Shown piece by piece: positions 34,854-44,092 of a stretch of DNA of 55,039 nt. The stretch is from JALZDI01 sp035557095 (GTDB lineage: Bacteria; Actinomycetota; Actinomycetes; Propionibacteriales; Nocardioidaceae), in contig DATMEB010000034.1 of assembly GCA_035557095.1 (NCBI GenBank), positions 1 to 55,039 of the forward strand. Direction: 5' to 3'. The notes beneath the pieces are model-generated. The model did not search any database and was not told the origin of the DNA. It saw only the letters and a list, made by a program, of their open reading frames with translations. How positions within the stretch are numbered: position 1 is the first letter of the stretch; each line of letters opens with the position of its first letter. The translations under genes were made by a program, and so were the position numbers.

Positions 34854-36251
34854 ATGACGTCTGATCTCGAGAACTTCCTGGGAGCACCCGGGCGGGATGA
34901 GCAGATCGCCGACGTCCGGCGAGAGATCGACGAACGCGACGTGCGGTACATCTACCTGCAGTTCGTGTCCGTCACGGGCCGGATCATGGGCAAGGGCATT
35001 CCGGCCGCGCACTGGGAGCGGTTCGCGCGCGGCGGCTTCCAGCTGGTGTACGGCGCCACCGCGAACCTGTTCACCGACCGGCACGGCGACTACATCGGGT
35101 ACGGCGCGGAGGCCCGTGAGCTGGTGGGTCTGCCGGACGTCGAGACCTTCTGCGTGCTGCCTTGGGACCGGAAGACCGCACGGGTGTTCTGCACGTTGTT
35201 CCGCGGCAAGGAGGAGGAGGTCGACGGCGGCGCCTACCTGACGTCGGACTGCCGCGGGAACCTCAAGCGCATCCACGAGAGCTTCGAGCGGGAGACGGGA
35301 GTACACCTGCGGGCGGGCACCGAGCCCGAGATGATGTGGCTCAAGCTGAACCCCGACGGCACTCCCTCCGTCGACGGCAAGACCAAGCCGTACTGCTACC
35401 ACATCGACCAGTTCGCGGAGCTCCAGCCGCTGATCCACCGCGTCATCGAGTACGCGACCGAGATGGGCCTGGACATGATCCAGGGCGACCACGAGGACGC
35501 GCCCGGCCAGCTCGAGCTGAACTGGCAGTTCGACCGGGCGGAGTACACCGCCGACCGGCTCACGACGTACCGCCAGATCTGCCGGCAGGTCGGGCGAGAG
35601 CTCGGAGCGTTCCCGTGCTTCATGCCCAAGCCGTTCACGGGGGTGTCGGCCAACGGATGTCACCACAACATCTCGCTGTGGGAAGGGGACACCAACGCGT
35701 TCCTGCCCGACGGGGACAACCCGCGGATGCCGAGCAAACTCGGCGTGACCGCGATCGGTGGCGTGCTGGAGCACCTGGACGCGCTGACCTGCCTGACCGC
35801 CCCGACCGTGAACTCGTACCGCCGCCTCTGGGACACCGGGTTCTGGGCCCCGCTGTACGCCGACTGGGGGTTCCAGAACAGGACGACCGCACTGCGGGTC
35901 AGCGCCCCCGGACGGTTCGAGTACCGCTCGGTGGACTCGTCGGTGAACCCGTACCTGTCGATGGCCGGGTTGATCGTGTCCATGCAGGACGGGATGCGTC
36001 GCAACCTCGACCCGGGTCCTCCGGAGGAGCGCAACATCTACGACGCGATGTCCGAGGGCAAGCAGGTGCGCAAGATCCCGATGACCCTCGGTGCGGCCCT
36101 GGAGGCCCTGCGAGCCGACGACGTGGTCCGCAGTGCGCTGCCCGGGGAGATGTACACCGTGTTCGAGCACTACAAGCGTGATGAGTGGGAGCGCTTCTGC
36201 GCTGCCGTGACCGACTGGGACGTCAACGAGTACCTCGACGTCCTCCCGTGA
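34854..36251 (+). CDS. gmaS: Gamma-glutamylmethylamide synthetase (glutamine-synthetase family)
   Basis: ATP-dependent joining of methylamine to the gamma-carboxyl of glutamate. 465 residues from ATG 34854, with AGGAGG upstream. Glutamine-synthetase-fold motifs in order: FVSVTGRIMGKG, GTEPEMMW (metal/glutamate site), QGDHEDAPGQLELNW, FMPKPFTGVSANGCHHNISLW and RFEYRSVDSSVNPYLSMAGL. The HHNISLW and SVDSSVNPYL variants depart from housekeeping glutamine synthetase, as expected for an amide synthetase using an alkylamine. mgsABC follow immediately, which favours methylamine over putrescine-type substrates. First gene of gmaS-mgsA-mgsB-mgsC-unknown. Confidence 0.9.
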   Translation: MTSDLENFLGAPGRDEQIADVRREIDERDVRYIYLQFVSVTGRIMGKGIPAAHWERFARGGFQLVYGATANLFTDRHGDYIGYGAEARELVGLPDVETFCVLPWDRKTARVFCTLFRGKEEEVDGGAYLTSDCRGNLKRIHESFERETGVHLRAGTEPEMMWLKLNPDGTPSVDGKTKPYCYHIDQFAELQPLIHRVIEYATEMGLDMIQGDHEDAPGQLELNWQFDRAEYTADRLTTYRQICRQVGRELGAFPCFMPKPFTGVSANGCHHNISLWEGDTNAFLPDGDNPRMPSKLGVTAIGGVLEHLDALTCLTAPTVNSYRRLWDTGFWAPLYADWGFQNRTTALRVSAPGRFEYRSVDSSVNPYLSMAGLIVSMQDGMRRNLDPGPPEERNIYDAMSEGKQVRKIPMTLGAALEALRADDVVRSALPGEMYTVFEHYKRDEWERFCAAVTDWDVNEYLDVLP

Positions 36252-36287
36252 CTCGCGCGCGCTTGCGCGGCCAGGAGAGGAGACCCG

Positions 36288-37217
36288 ATGTGCGGCATCG
36301 CAGGAGTGATCTACAAGCAGGGCACCAGCAGGGTGGGCCGAGACATGGCGCTCATGCTGCAGGCGATGAAGCACCGGGGCCCGGACTCGACCGGGTACGC
36401 GCTCTACGGTGAGTCGACCGATCTGCTCGTCATGCGGTTCAAGCTCGCCGACCCGCACCAGGCCGGTGACTTCTCCTACACCGAGCGTCTGGCGCGGAGC
36501 CGGCGTGAGGTGGAGTCACGGCTGGCCAAGATCGGTGCGACCGTCGACCGCGTCGAGGGCGAGTCGGAGTATGCGTACCGGGCGACGTTCCGGTACGACG
36601 GCGAGCTCAAGCCCCTCGCCGACTACGTGGAGGACGTCGCCGGCGTCGAGGTGCTGTCGCTGGGCCATTCCCTGGAGATCGTGAAGGACCTCGGCGACGC
36701 CGAGACCGTCTCGCGTCAGTACCGGCTCGACAGCTTCGGCGGGACGCACGCGATCGGCCACGTACGCATGGCTACCGAGTCCGATGTCGACATCGCCGGG
36801 GCACACCCGTACTGGGCGTACCCCTTCTCCGACGTCGCCGTGGTGCACAACGGACAGCTCACCAACTACCACCAGTGGCGACGGCGGCTGGAGCGCCTCG
36901 GGCACAGGTTCCAGTCCGAGTGCGACTCGGAGATCATCGCCGTCTATCTCGCGCAGCGCATGGCCGACGGGCTTCCGCTGGAGGCAGCCATGAAGCAGAG
37001 CCTCGAGGAGCTGGACGGCGTGTTCACGTACCTCGTCGTGACCGAGGACGCCCTGGGCATGGCCAAGGACGAGATGGCCGCCAAGCCGCTCGTGCTCTAC
37101 GAGGGCGAGGACATGGTCGCTATGGCGTCGGAGGAGGGATCCATCCGCGCCGTGGTGGACCGCGAGATCGACACGTACGACCCGTACGAAGGCGAGGTGA
37201 TGGTGTGGAGCCGGTGA
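36288..37217 (+). CDS. mgsA: N-methylglutamate synthase subunit A (class II amidotransferase)
   Basis: 309-residue Ntn-hydrolase glutaminase-type domain. Met is followed by the catalytic Cys2 (MCGIAGVIYK), and further conserved segments are MKHRGPDSTGYA, GTHAIGHVRMATES, VVHNGQLTNYH and SECDSEIIAVYL. In the GMAS/NMG pathway it releases methylamine from gamma-glutamylmethylamide for transfer by the C subunit. It lies 36 bp after gmaS and overlaps the next gene. Confidence 0.92.
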   Translation: MCGIAGVIYKQGTSRVGRDMALMLQAMKHRGPDSTGYALYGESTDLLVMRFKLADPHQAGDFSYTERLARSRREVESRLAKIGATVDRVEGESEYAYRATFRYDGELKPLADYVEDVAGVEVLSLGHSLEIVKDLGDAETVSRQYRLDSFGGTHAIGHVRMATESDVDIAGAHPYWAYPFSDVAVVHNGQLTNYHQWRRRLERLGHRFQSECDSEIIAVYLAQRMADGLPLEAAMKQSLEELDGVFTYLVVTEDALGMAKDEMAAKPLVLYEGEDMVAMASEEGSIRAVVDREIDTYDPYEGEVMVWSR

Positions 37218-38020
37218 CCGATGCCCCGGTAGACCCAGCCACGACTGGGGGCAGCGGACGCTACGACGTGCGCGGCCTGGCGGAGCCGGACGCCACAGCG
37301 CCGAAGACCGCCGTGATCAGCGGCGACAGCGCGGAGCTCGACGCGGCCGAGCTGAGCACACGCCAGATCAACCTGGAGCTGCGCAGGCTGCTGTCCACCG
37401 AAGGGGTCACGGACGTGACCCTGCTCAACCCGAGGGCGCGGCACTCCATCGCGGTCGGCCTGCTGCTGCGCTGCCGGCTGCGCATCGAAGGCAGCCTGGG
37501 CTACTTCGCCTTCGGTCTCATCGACGGTCCTGAGGTGCACCTCACCGGCCGGGTCGGCTGGTCCGCGGCGGAGAACATGATGTCGGGAGTCGTCGTCGTC
37601 GACAAGAACGCCGGCTCGCTCACCGGCGCCGCACTGCGTGGGGGCGACGTGGTCGTGCGAGGCCACGTCGGCGCGCGCACCGGCATCGACCAGAAGGGCG
37701 GCACCATCATCGTCGGCGGCAACGCGGGATCGATGACGGGCTTCATGATGCAGCGAGGTCGTCAGATCATCTGCGGCGACGTCGGGCCGGGGATGGGTGA
37801 CTCGATGTACGACGGGGCCATCTACGTCGCGGGGAAGGTCGCCTCGCTCGGAGTCGACTGCGTCGAGGCGGAGATGACACCCGACGACGACGAGCTCATC
37901 GACCGCAAGTTCCGCATCTACGGCATGGAGCGTCCCGGCTCGTTCCGGAAGTTCGTGTGTGGTCGCAAGCTCTGGAACTACGACAGCTTGGAGCCCAACG
38001 AGCGCAAGCTCGTCCTCTAG
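37205..38020 (+). CDS. mgsB: N-methylglutamate synthase subunit B (glutamate-synthase GXGXG domain)
   Basis: 271 residues from GTG 37205; GTG 37214 forms a GTGA overlap with the mgsA stop and is an equally possible start. The body is the right-handed beta-helix of the glutamate-synthase alpha C-terminal (GXGXG) domain: repeated GGDVVVRGHVGARTGI, GGTIIVGGNAGSMTGFMM and MYDGAIYVAGKVASLG units. It holds the domain interface between MgsA and MgsC and has no catalytic motif of its own. Confidence 0.9.
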   Translation: MEPVTDAPVDPATTGGSGRYDVRGLAEPDATAPKTAVISGDSAELDAAELSTRQINLELRRLLSTEGVTDVTLLNPRARHSIAVGLLLRCRLRIEGSLGYFAFGLIDGPEVHLTGRVGWSAAENMMSGVVVVDKNAGSLTGAALRGGDVVVRGHVGARTGIDQKGGTIIVGGNAGSMTGFMMQRGRQIICGDVGPGMGDSMYDGAIYVAGKVASLGVDCVEAEMTPDDDELIDRKFRIYGMERPGSFRKFVCGRKLWNYDSLEPNERKLVL

Positions 38021-38047
38021 CCCCGAACCCGCGACCAGGAGTCAACC

Positions 38048-39463
38048 ATGAGCACTTCCAACGGCGAGTCCGCGCGTCCCCTCGGGCACAGCCGGATCTT
38101 CACCCCTGAGGTGATCGGCGACATCCACACCAAGTCGCAGCTCGGGCGGTACCGGATGCGCGGCTTCTCCATGTTCAAGCCCATCCCGCACTGGGACGAG
38201 CTGATGTTCATGCCGGGTACCCTCACCCGCTTCGTGATCGAGGGCTACCGGGAGAAATGCGAGACCAAGACCGTCCTCGGCTCCCGGTTCGCCAAGAAGC
38301 CGATGGAGCTCGACATCCCCGTCTACATCACCGGGATGAGCTTCGGGGCCCTGTCGCTCGAGGCCAAGATGGCACTCGCGAAGGGCGCCTCGATGGCCGG
38401 CACCGCGACCTGCTCCGGAGAGGGCGGCATGATCCCGCCGGAGCGGGACCTGTCCACGAAGTGGTACTACCAGGTCATCCAGAGCCGCTACGGGTTCAAC
38501 CCGCACCATCTGATGCTGGCCGACGGGGTCGAGTTCTTCATCGGCCAGGGCTGCAAGGTCGGCCTCGGCGGGCACCTCATGGGGCAGAAGGTCACGGAGC
38601 AGGTGGCCGAGATGCGCTCCCTGCCGCCGGGGATCGACCAGCGCAGCCCGGCGCGTCATCCCGACTGGCTGGGTCCGGACGACCTGTCGCTGAAGATCCA
38701 GGAGATCCGCGAGGCCACCGACTACCAGGTGCCCATCCAGCTGAAGCTCGGTGCCGCGCGTGTCTACGACGACGTGCGGATGGCGGCGAAGTGCGGTCCC
38801 GACGTCATCTACCTCGACGGTGCCGAGGGCGGCACGGGTGCGGGCCCGCACATCGCCACGGAGGAGACCGGCATCCCGTTGATGTCGGCGATCCCCGAGG
38901 CCCGGCGGGCGCTCGAGGATGTCGGCCTGGCGGACGAGATCGACCTCGTGGTCGCAGGTGGCATCAGGAACGGGGGAGACGTCGCCAAGTGCATCGCCCT
39001 CGGTGCGGACGCCATCGCGATCGGCCACTCGGCCCTGATGGCGCTGAACTGCAACAAGGAGATCCCCGGAGTCACCGACTACGAGGGGACGATCGGGGTG
39101 CAGGCCGGCGAGTGCTACCACTGCCACACCGGCCGCTGCCCGGTCGGCATCACGACCCAGGACCCGGAGCTGCGCAAGCGGCTGGAGGTCGACGAGGCCG
39201 CAGAGCGCGTGTACAACTTCCTGCACACGCTCACCCTCGAGGTGCAGATGCTGGCCCGCGCGTGCGGCAAGACGAACATCCACAGTCTCGAACCAGAGGA
39301 CCTGTGCGCGCTGACGTCGGAGGCCGCCGCGATGGCCCGTGTTCCGCTGGCGGGCACCAGCTACATCCCCGGTGTCACGGAGCAGGAGGCGCTGAGCGAG
39401 ATCAAGGGCATGCTCGAGAAGCACGTCGCCAACGAGGGGATGGAGGGCGGATCACATGTCTGA
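38048..39463 (+). CDS. mgsC: N-methylglutamate synthase subunit C (FMN glutamate-synthase domain)
   Basis: 471 residues. FMN-binding TIM-barrel of glutamate synthase: FGALSLEAKMALAKGASMAG, ATCSGEGGM, QLKLGAARVYDDV, YLDGAEGGTGAGP, VVAGGIRNGGDVAKCIALGADAIAIG. A cysteine cluster (ECYHCHTGRCPVG, about residues 357-369) fits the iron-sulfur site of the family. Makes N-methylglutamate by reductive transfer of methylamine to 2-oxoglutarate. It starts 27 bp after mgsB and its last 8 bp overlap the next gene. Confidence 0.93.
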   Translation: MSTSNGESARPLGHSRIFTPEVIGDIHTKSQLGRYRMRGFSMFKPIPHWDELMFMPGTLTRFVIEGYREKCETKTVLGSRFAKKPMELDIPVYITGMSFGALSLEAKMALAKGASMAGTATCSGEGGMIPPERDLSTKWYYQVIQSRYGFNPHHLMLADGVEFFIGQGCKVGLGGHLMGQKVTEQVAEMRSLPPGIDQRSPARHPDWLGPDDLSLKIQEIREATDYQVPIQLKLGAARVYDDVRMAAKCGPDVIYLDGAEGGTGAGPHIATEETGIPLMSAIPEARRALEDVGLADEIDLVVAGGIRNGGDVAKCIALGADAIAIGHSALMALNCNKEIPGVTDYEGTIGVQAGECYHCHTGRCPVGITTQDPELRKRLEVDEAAERVYNFLHTLTLEVQMLARACGKTNIHSLEPEDLCALTSEAAAMARVPLAGTSYIPGVTEQEALSEIKGMLEKHVANEGMEGGSHV

Positions 39464-39908
39464 GCGTCTCGACATCAACGAACGCCGGCTGTCGGGCGGG
39501 CAGAGCATCGACACCGAAGAGCTCACCGGACAGACCTTCCCGTACCAGTTCGACCGCTCCCTGGTGGACGACGTGGACCTGGTGGCCGCCACGCCGGGGG
39601 AGGACCTGAACTGGCTCGAGGACATCGAGCTCATGACCGAGGACGGCGTCAACGCGGTCTTCGACCGATACACGAACGCCTTCCTCAAGATCTACTTCGA
39701 CATCCCGGAAGGCCGGGAGAACGAGTACGCCCGCAAGGTCCTGATCAAGCACCTGCAGGAGGGGAACTCGTACGGCATCTGGCTCAAGCACCGGCATGCG
39801 AAGTTCCCTCAGCCCGAGCTCGGCTCCTGGCTTCGTGGTTCCGCAACGGTCGGGGAGAGCTGGAGCCCACCGCGGCTGGAGGGCTGGCAGAAGCCCGAAG
39901 GCCACTGA
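39456..39908 (+). CDS. Uncharacterised protein coupled to mgsC
   Basis: 150-residue, acidic, soluble protein whose ATG lies inside the end of mgsC (8-bp overlap), so it is translated with the N-methylglutamate synthase genes. There is a predicted coil or strand-rich N-terminal half (INERRLSGGQSIDTEELTGQTFPYQF) and a helical segment GVNAVFDRYTNAFLKIYFDIPEGRENEYARKVLIKHLQE, ending in an aromatic Pro-rich tail. No signal peptide, membrane segment or catalytic motif. I do not recognise the family. Position suggests an accessory or stabilising subunit of MgsABC. Confidence 0.75.
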   Translation: MSERLDINERRLSGGQSIDTEELTGQTFPYQFDRSLVDDVDLVAATPGEDLNWLEDIELMTEDGVNAVFDRYTNAFLKIYFDIPEGRENEYARKVLIKHLQEGNSYGIWLKHRHAKFPQPELGSWLRGSATVGESWSPPRLEGWQKPEGH

Positions 39909-39943
39909 ACCGAGCCCGAGGTCGCGGTCACAGGCGCGGTCAC

Positions 39944-39976
39944 GAGCCGAGCGGCTGCACGAGCCGGCGGCTGCAC
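39944..39976. repeat. Two tandem copies of a 16-17 bp GC-rich unit
   Basis: CGAGCCGAGCGGCTGCA and CGAGCCGGCGGCTGCA follow one another in the 117-bp gap before the APC permease gene. Each unit can fold on itself (AGCCG/CGGCT), so the pair may be a weak transcription attenuator or a recent small duplication. A shorter repeat, GCGGTCAC, occurs twice just before it. Confidence 0.5.
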
Positions 39977-40025
39977 ATCAGGGCAGAGGTGTACGTGAGC
40001 CGTTTGTGAGAAAGGAAGTCGGAGC

Positions 40026-41642
40026 ATGGCCGACACCACACCTCGATCGACCGGCGTCGACACCGGCACAGTTGGGGAGCACGAGGGACTGCAGCGCACG
40101 ATCACCTGGACCGGTGCGTTCTGGATCGCCAGCGGCGTACCCGCGCTGGTGCTCTTCTCGATCGGGTCGATCGCGGCGACGATCGGCACTCCGTCGGTGC
40201 TGGTCTGGACGGTGTCCGTCCTGCTCGGCCTCATCCAGTGCTTCACCTACGCCGAGATCTCGGGGATGTTCCCGCAGAAGTCGGGCGGTGCGTCCGTGTA
40301 CGGGGCGATGGCCTGGGTGCGCTACTCGAAGTTCCTCGCACCGGTCTCGGTGTGGTGCAACTGGCTGGCCTGGTCGCCGGTGCTCACCATCGGGTCGGCG
40401 CTGGCTGCGGGCTACGTGCTCACCGCGCTGTTCCCGGCCGATGCAGCGATCAACACCTGGTCCGTGGCGCTGGCGGACCTCGGCTTCCTGAAGGACGGCC
40501 TCGAGGTGAGGCTGAACGCCCAGTTCCTGATCGCGGCAGCGTTCCTGCTCGTCGTGTTCGCCGTCCAGCATCACGGGATCCTGCGAGCGGCGCGTGTGCA
40601 GATGGTGATCGGCGTGGCCGTGCTGCTGCCGTTGATGCTGGTGGGCGTCGTGCCCCTGGTGAGCGGCGATGTGGCGCAGTCGTCCTTCGACCCGTTCGTG
40701 CCGCTCAACGGCGCCTGGAACCTGGAGGGCTGGACGCTCTTCGCGGGCGGGCTGTTCCTGGCCGCGTGGTCCGCGTACGCCTTCGAGACCGCCGTCTGCT
40801 ACACGCGTGAGTTCAAGGACCCCGGGCGTGACACGGTGAAGGCGATCTTCGCCTCCGGGCTCGTGTGCCTCGTCGTCTACACGGTCGTGCCGTTCGCCTT
40901 CCAGGGCTCGCTCGGCGTCGACCGGCTGGTCACCGCTCCCATCGTGGACGGCACGGGTGTGGCTGCGGCGATGGTGGACATGGTCGGCGGCGGAGCGGTC
41001 GTGGGCAACCTGCTGATCGTGATGCTCATCCTGGCACTGCTGCTGACCATCATGACGACCATGGCCGGCTCGTCCCGGACGCTCTACCAGGGGTCGGTGG
41101 ACGGCTGGCTGCCGCGTTACCTGGGCAGGACGAACCGGCATGGCGCACCGACCAGGGCGATGTGGACGGATCTCGCCTTCAACCTGGTCCTCCTGTTGCT
41201 CAGCGACTATGTCTTCGTGCTGGCCGCCTCGACCGTCTGCTACATGGTTTTCAACTTCCTCAACCTCAACGCCGGCTGGATGCACCGGGTGGACAGCCCG
41301 CACATCGAGCGGCCATGGCGTGCGCCCACCGCGTTGATCGCGGCCGGGGGCGTGCTTGCGTTCTTCAACGCCCTGCTACTGGGCTGGGGGGCCGCCGTCT
41401 GGGGGCCCGGAGCACTGTGGACCGGGCTGGTTGCCGCCGCTCTGATCGTCCCGGTGTTCGCCTACCGGCACTACGTGCAGGACAAGGGCCGCTTCCCGCC
41501 GTCCATGTACGAGGTCGCCCAAGACGGGTTCGGCGAAGGTGCACTCGGGACCAGGCGCGCCGGTGTGCTGCCGTTCCTTGCGCTCGGCGGCGGCGTGGCG
41601 ATTGTCGCCGTGGGTCAGTACCTCTCGCGCCTCGCCGGCTGA
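40026..41642 (+). CDS. APC-family amino acid/amine permease
   Basis: 538-residue membrane transporter with about twelve hydrophobic helices. Family features include an early conserved FWIASGVPALVLFSIGSIAATIG segment, the AEISGMFPQKSGGASVYGA loop in the helix-2/3 region, AYAFETAVCYTREFKDPGRDT (helix 6 and the following loop) and RTLYQGSVDGWLPRYLG. ATG 40026 has GAAAGGA upstream. It follows the mgs genes on the same strand, 117 bp away, and may take up methylamine, an N-methylated amino acid or glutamate; PuuP is the analogous APC permease in the putrescine gamma-glutamylation pathway. Substrate inferred. Confidence 0.85.
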   Translation: MADTTPRSTGVDTGTVGEHEGLQRTITWTGAFWIASGVPALVLFSIGSIAATIGTPSVLVWTVSVLLGLIQCFTYAEISGMFPQKSGGASVYGAMAWVRYSKFLAPVSVWCNWLAWSPVLTIGSALAAGYVLTALFPADAAINTWSVALADLGFLKDGLEVRLNAQFLIAAAFLLVVFAVQHHGILRAARVQMVIGVAVLLPLMLVGVVPLVSGDVAQSSFDPFVPLNGAWNLEGWTLFAGGLFLAAWSAYAFETAVCYTREFKDPGRDTVKAIFASGLVCLVVYTVVPFAFQGSLGVDRLVTAPIVDGTGVAAAMVDMVGGGAVVGNLLIVMLILALLLTIMTTMAGSSRTLYQGSVDGWLPRYLGRTNRHGAPTRAMWTDLAFNLVLLLLSDYVFVLAASTVCYMVFNFLNLNAGWMHRVDSPHIERPWRAPTALIAAGGVLAFFNALLLGWGAAVWGPGALWTGLVAAALIVPVFAYRHYVQDKGRFPPSMYEVAQDGFGEGALGTRRAGVLPFLALGGGVAIVAVGQYLSRLAG

Positions 41643-41722
41643 GTCGAGGCCGTCGAAGCAGGCAGCGGTCGAGCCTCGGGGGCGCGTGCGGCGAGGGTCG
41701 CGCACCCGCCGCAAACCCTGAC

Positions 41723-43078
41723 CTAGCGAACGGTCACCTCCTCGGGGGCTCGGTCGGCGCTCCGGTTCCATCCGAGCACGAACGTCGTCGCCAGGACACC
41801 GATGCCCGTGGCGAGGCAGGCCACGATGAAGGCCCACCCGAACCCCTGTGTCACCAGGATCGGAGCCACCACTGCCATCGCGATCTCGATGGGAGCGAAG
41901 CCGACGTACGCGAGGCCGAACTCCTCCAGTGTCTTCGACCTGCCCTTGGGGTCGACGATGCGCAGCAGCGCGATTCCGGTGGCGATCGACGCGGTCGACC
42001 ACCCCCAGGTGAACAGCCCACGTTCCAGCCAGCCCTGTGAGAACACCATCGGCGTCAGGAACCGGAACATCAGCACGCAGTAGAGCGTGCCGAACACCAA
42101 CAGGACCGTCAGCGGCAGCGCGTACGCCGCGACCACCGCGGGAACGATCGATGCGATGCCGAAGGCCACCAGCAGGTCGGTCGACGCGCCGGACAGGGAG
42201 GTCATCGTGGTGGAGTCGAGGTAGTGCGCCGCACCGGTGTATCGCATCGCGACCCTGCCGAGAACGCCGACCACGAAGGCCGCCGCGAACGCCGGCACGG
42301 CGACGGCCGGGAACAAGGCCGCGACGCCTTCGCTGATCGCGAACCCGGCGGCCACCGTCACGGCCAGGATGGCCAGATGGAGCGCCAGCGGCTCGAGGCT
42401 GCTCGGTGACGACGTCGCGCGGCCGATGGAGTCACGGCTTTCCGGGCGTGCGATCAGACCCCGGCGCAGCTCGTCGGGGAGGGTCTGGAACCGTCCGACC
42501 GTCTGCGCGTGTCCGGAGTTGGCACCCCACTTGGCGATCGCGAGGCCGCCGATGATGCACACCATGACGCCCATGGTCGCGGAGGTGAACCCCAGGCTTG
42601 TCGCCTCCTTCCACCCGTTCTGGGCGAGCACATCCCCGACGGCGGCCGCGGTTCCGAAGCCGCCGGCCCACCCCGCCGGCAGCATGAGTCCGAACCCCGA
42701 CGGCAGCTGCCAGAACATCGCAAGGACCGTGAACGCGAACAGCATCGCCAGGCCCCACTGGAGCACGTACATGCCGACCGAGTAGGACCACATCGCTCGC
42801 GCGCTCCGCGCCAGGCGGCCGCCGAAGGACTCGCTGTAGGGGATCGCCGCGAACACGACCGCGATGAGAATCTCGCTGTAGGTGCCCAGCTGGTCCGAGA
42901 AGGGAATCCAGCCGAACCCGTAGGGGCCGAAGGCGATGCCGAGCAGACCGGCGGTCATCGAGGAAGGGATCATCAGGCGTTGCACGGGCGGTACCCACGC
43001 GCGCAGCGCCTTCCCCACCAGGAGCAGTACGCAGATCCATCCCACGTCTGTCATCAGCGAGTACGGCGTGTACTCCAT
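41723..43078 (-). CDS. Sodium:glutamate symporter-like (GltS/ESS family) transporter
   Basis: 451-residue membrane protein with ten or more hydrophobic helices. GltS-like features are VQRLMIPSSMTAGLLGIAFGPYGFGW near the N-terminus, GWAGGFGTAAAVGDVL in the first repeat, and a second repeat containing TTMTSLSGASTDLLVAFGIASI. ATG 43078 is preceded by GGGAGGTAG. It converges on the APC permease gene. Uptake of glutamate, the co-substrate of GmaS, would fit, but this family also carries other dicarboxylic acids. Confidence 0.78.
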   Translation of the reverse strand: MEYTPYSLMTDVGWICVLLLVGKALRAWVPPVQRLMIPSSMTAGLLGIAFGPYGFGWIPFSDQLGTYSEILIAVVFAAIPYSESFGGRLARSARAMWSYSVGMYVLQWGLAMLFAFTVLAMFWQLPSGFGLMLPAGWAGGFGTAAAVGDVLAQNGWKEATSLGFTSATMGVMVCIIGGLAIAKWGANSGHAQTVGRFQTLPDELRRGLIARPESRDSIGRATSSPSSLEPLALHLAILAVTVAAGFAISEGVAALFPAVAVPAFAAAFVVGVLGRVAMRYTGAAHYLDSTTMTSLSGASTDLLVAFGIASIVPAVVAAYALPLTVLLVFGTLYCVLMFRFLTPMVFSQGWLERGLFTWGWSTASIATGIALLRIVDPKGRSKTLEEFGLAYVGFAPIEIAMAVVAPILVTQGFGWAFIVACLATGIGVLATTFVLGWNRSADRAPEEVTVR

Positions 43079-43240
43079 CGTCGCTACCTCCCGAGAGCGT
43101 TCGCCGAGACCCCCGGCGAAAGGCTGGCGCCTCCTGTTCGTCAGCGCGTCGGCCAGTAAGCCAGACAAGGGCGCGAGAGGTCCAGCCCCCGAGGCGACCC
43201 TGCGTACCGAGCCATGGAGCGTCGAAGGTTCGGCGCGCGG

Positions 43241-44092
43241 TCAGCGGGTGCTGACGATGTCGTGGTAGAGGCCGGGACGTCGTTGGTCCAGAAGGGGGTA
43301 GCGGTTGCGCATGGTCTCGATGAGGGTCAGGTCGAGTCGGCTGGTGACGACGCCCTGGACGTCGGAGGCGGTGGCGACCACCGTGCCCCAGGGGTCGGCG
43401 ATCATCGAGCGGCCGACGAAGCTGATGCCGCTGGCAGGCTCGGTACCAACCTGTCCGGACGCGACCACGAAGACCTGGTTCTCCGCTGCGCGGGCACGGA
43501 TGAAGAACTCCCAGTGATCCAGGCGGGGGCTGAGGAACGCCGAGGCGCAGACGATGATTCTCGCTCCGCGCAGGGTCAGCACGCGGTAGACCTCGGGGAA
43601 ACGCAGGTCCGAGCACACCGTCACGCCGAGCGGGCCCAGGCTGGTGTCGAAGACCGGCAGGTCGTCGCCGGCTCGGACCTTGTCCGACTCGCGCATCCCG
43701 GCGGGGATGTCGACGCGGTTGGGTGCGTCGAACAGGTGGGTCTTTGCGTAGCTGCCGACGATCTCACCGTGGGGGTCGATGACGGGTGTCAGGTTCTGGT
43801 GCAGACCGTCGGCCGTCCGGGCGTACAGCGAGCCGACGATGTGCAGCCGGTGCTCGCGGGCCTTGGCCGCCAGCAGGTCGGTGGTCGGCCCGGGGACGGG
43901 TTCGGCGATCTCGCGGTAGCGCTCCGGTGTGGAGTAACCGAGACCGGTCCAGACCTCGGGGAGTACGACCAGCTGGGCGCCCTGGGCGGCGGCGTCGTCG
44001 ATCAGGTCCAGACAGGTCTTGATGGTGCCGTCCTTGTCGTCATCGCGTGCGGTGAACTGCACGCAGGAGACGGTGACGGTGTCTGCAGTCAT
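43241..44092 (-). CDS. Carbon-nitrogen hydrolase (nitrilase superfamily)
   Basis: 283-residue amidase. The Glu-Lys-Cys triad is visible: VLPEVW (Glu, near residue 46), SYAKTHLFD (Lys, near 115) and GVTVCSDLRFPE (Cys, near 159). The size and the THLFD / SDLRFPE context resemble omega-amidase and Nit-type deaminated-glutathione amidase members rather than true nitrilases. It overlaps the MHS transporter gene by 4 bp and is the last gene of the operon. Acts on a small carboxamide or N-carbamoyl compound; the exact substrate is unknown. Confidence 0.88.
   Translation of the reverse strand: MTADTVTVSCVQFTARDDDKDGTIKTCLDLIDDAAAQGAQLVVLPEVWTGLGYSTPERYREIAEPVPGPTTDLLAAKAREHRLHIVGSLYARTADGLHQNLTPVIDPHGEIVGSYAKTHLFDAPNRVDIPAGMRESDKVRAGDDLPVFDTSLGPLGVTVCSDLRFPEVYRVLTLRGARIIVCASAFLSPRLDHWEFFIRARAAENQVFVVASGQVGTEPASGISFVGRSMIADPWGTVVATASDVQGVVTSRLDLTLIETMRNRYPLLDQRRPGLYHDIVSTR

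Noticed and set aside
34806..36458. 550-codon minus-strand open frame
   Set aside because: Antisense to gmaS, which has clear glutamine-synthetase motifs and a good ribosome-binding site.
16622..41642. A dimethylamine monooxygenase operon (dmmDABC)
   Set aside because: Looked for heme/flavoprotein oxygenase subunits and a ferredoxin-reductase-like partner in all frames; none is present in the window.
41643..41722. Rho-independent terminator between the convergent APC and GltS-type genes
   Set aside because: Only a 5-bp GTGCG/CGCAC stem without a following T-run could be found; too weak to call.
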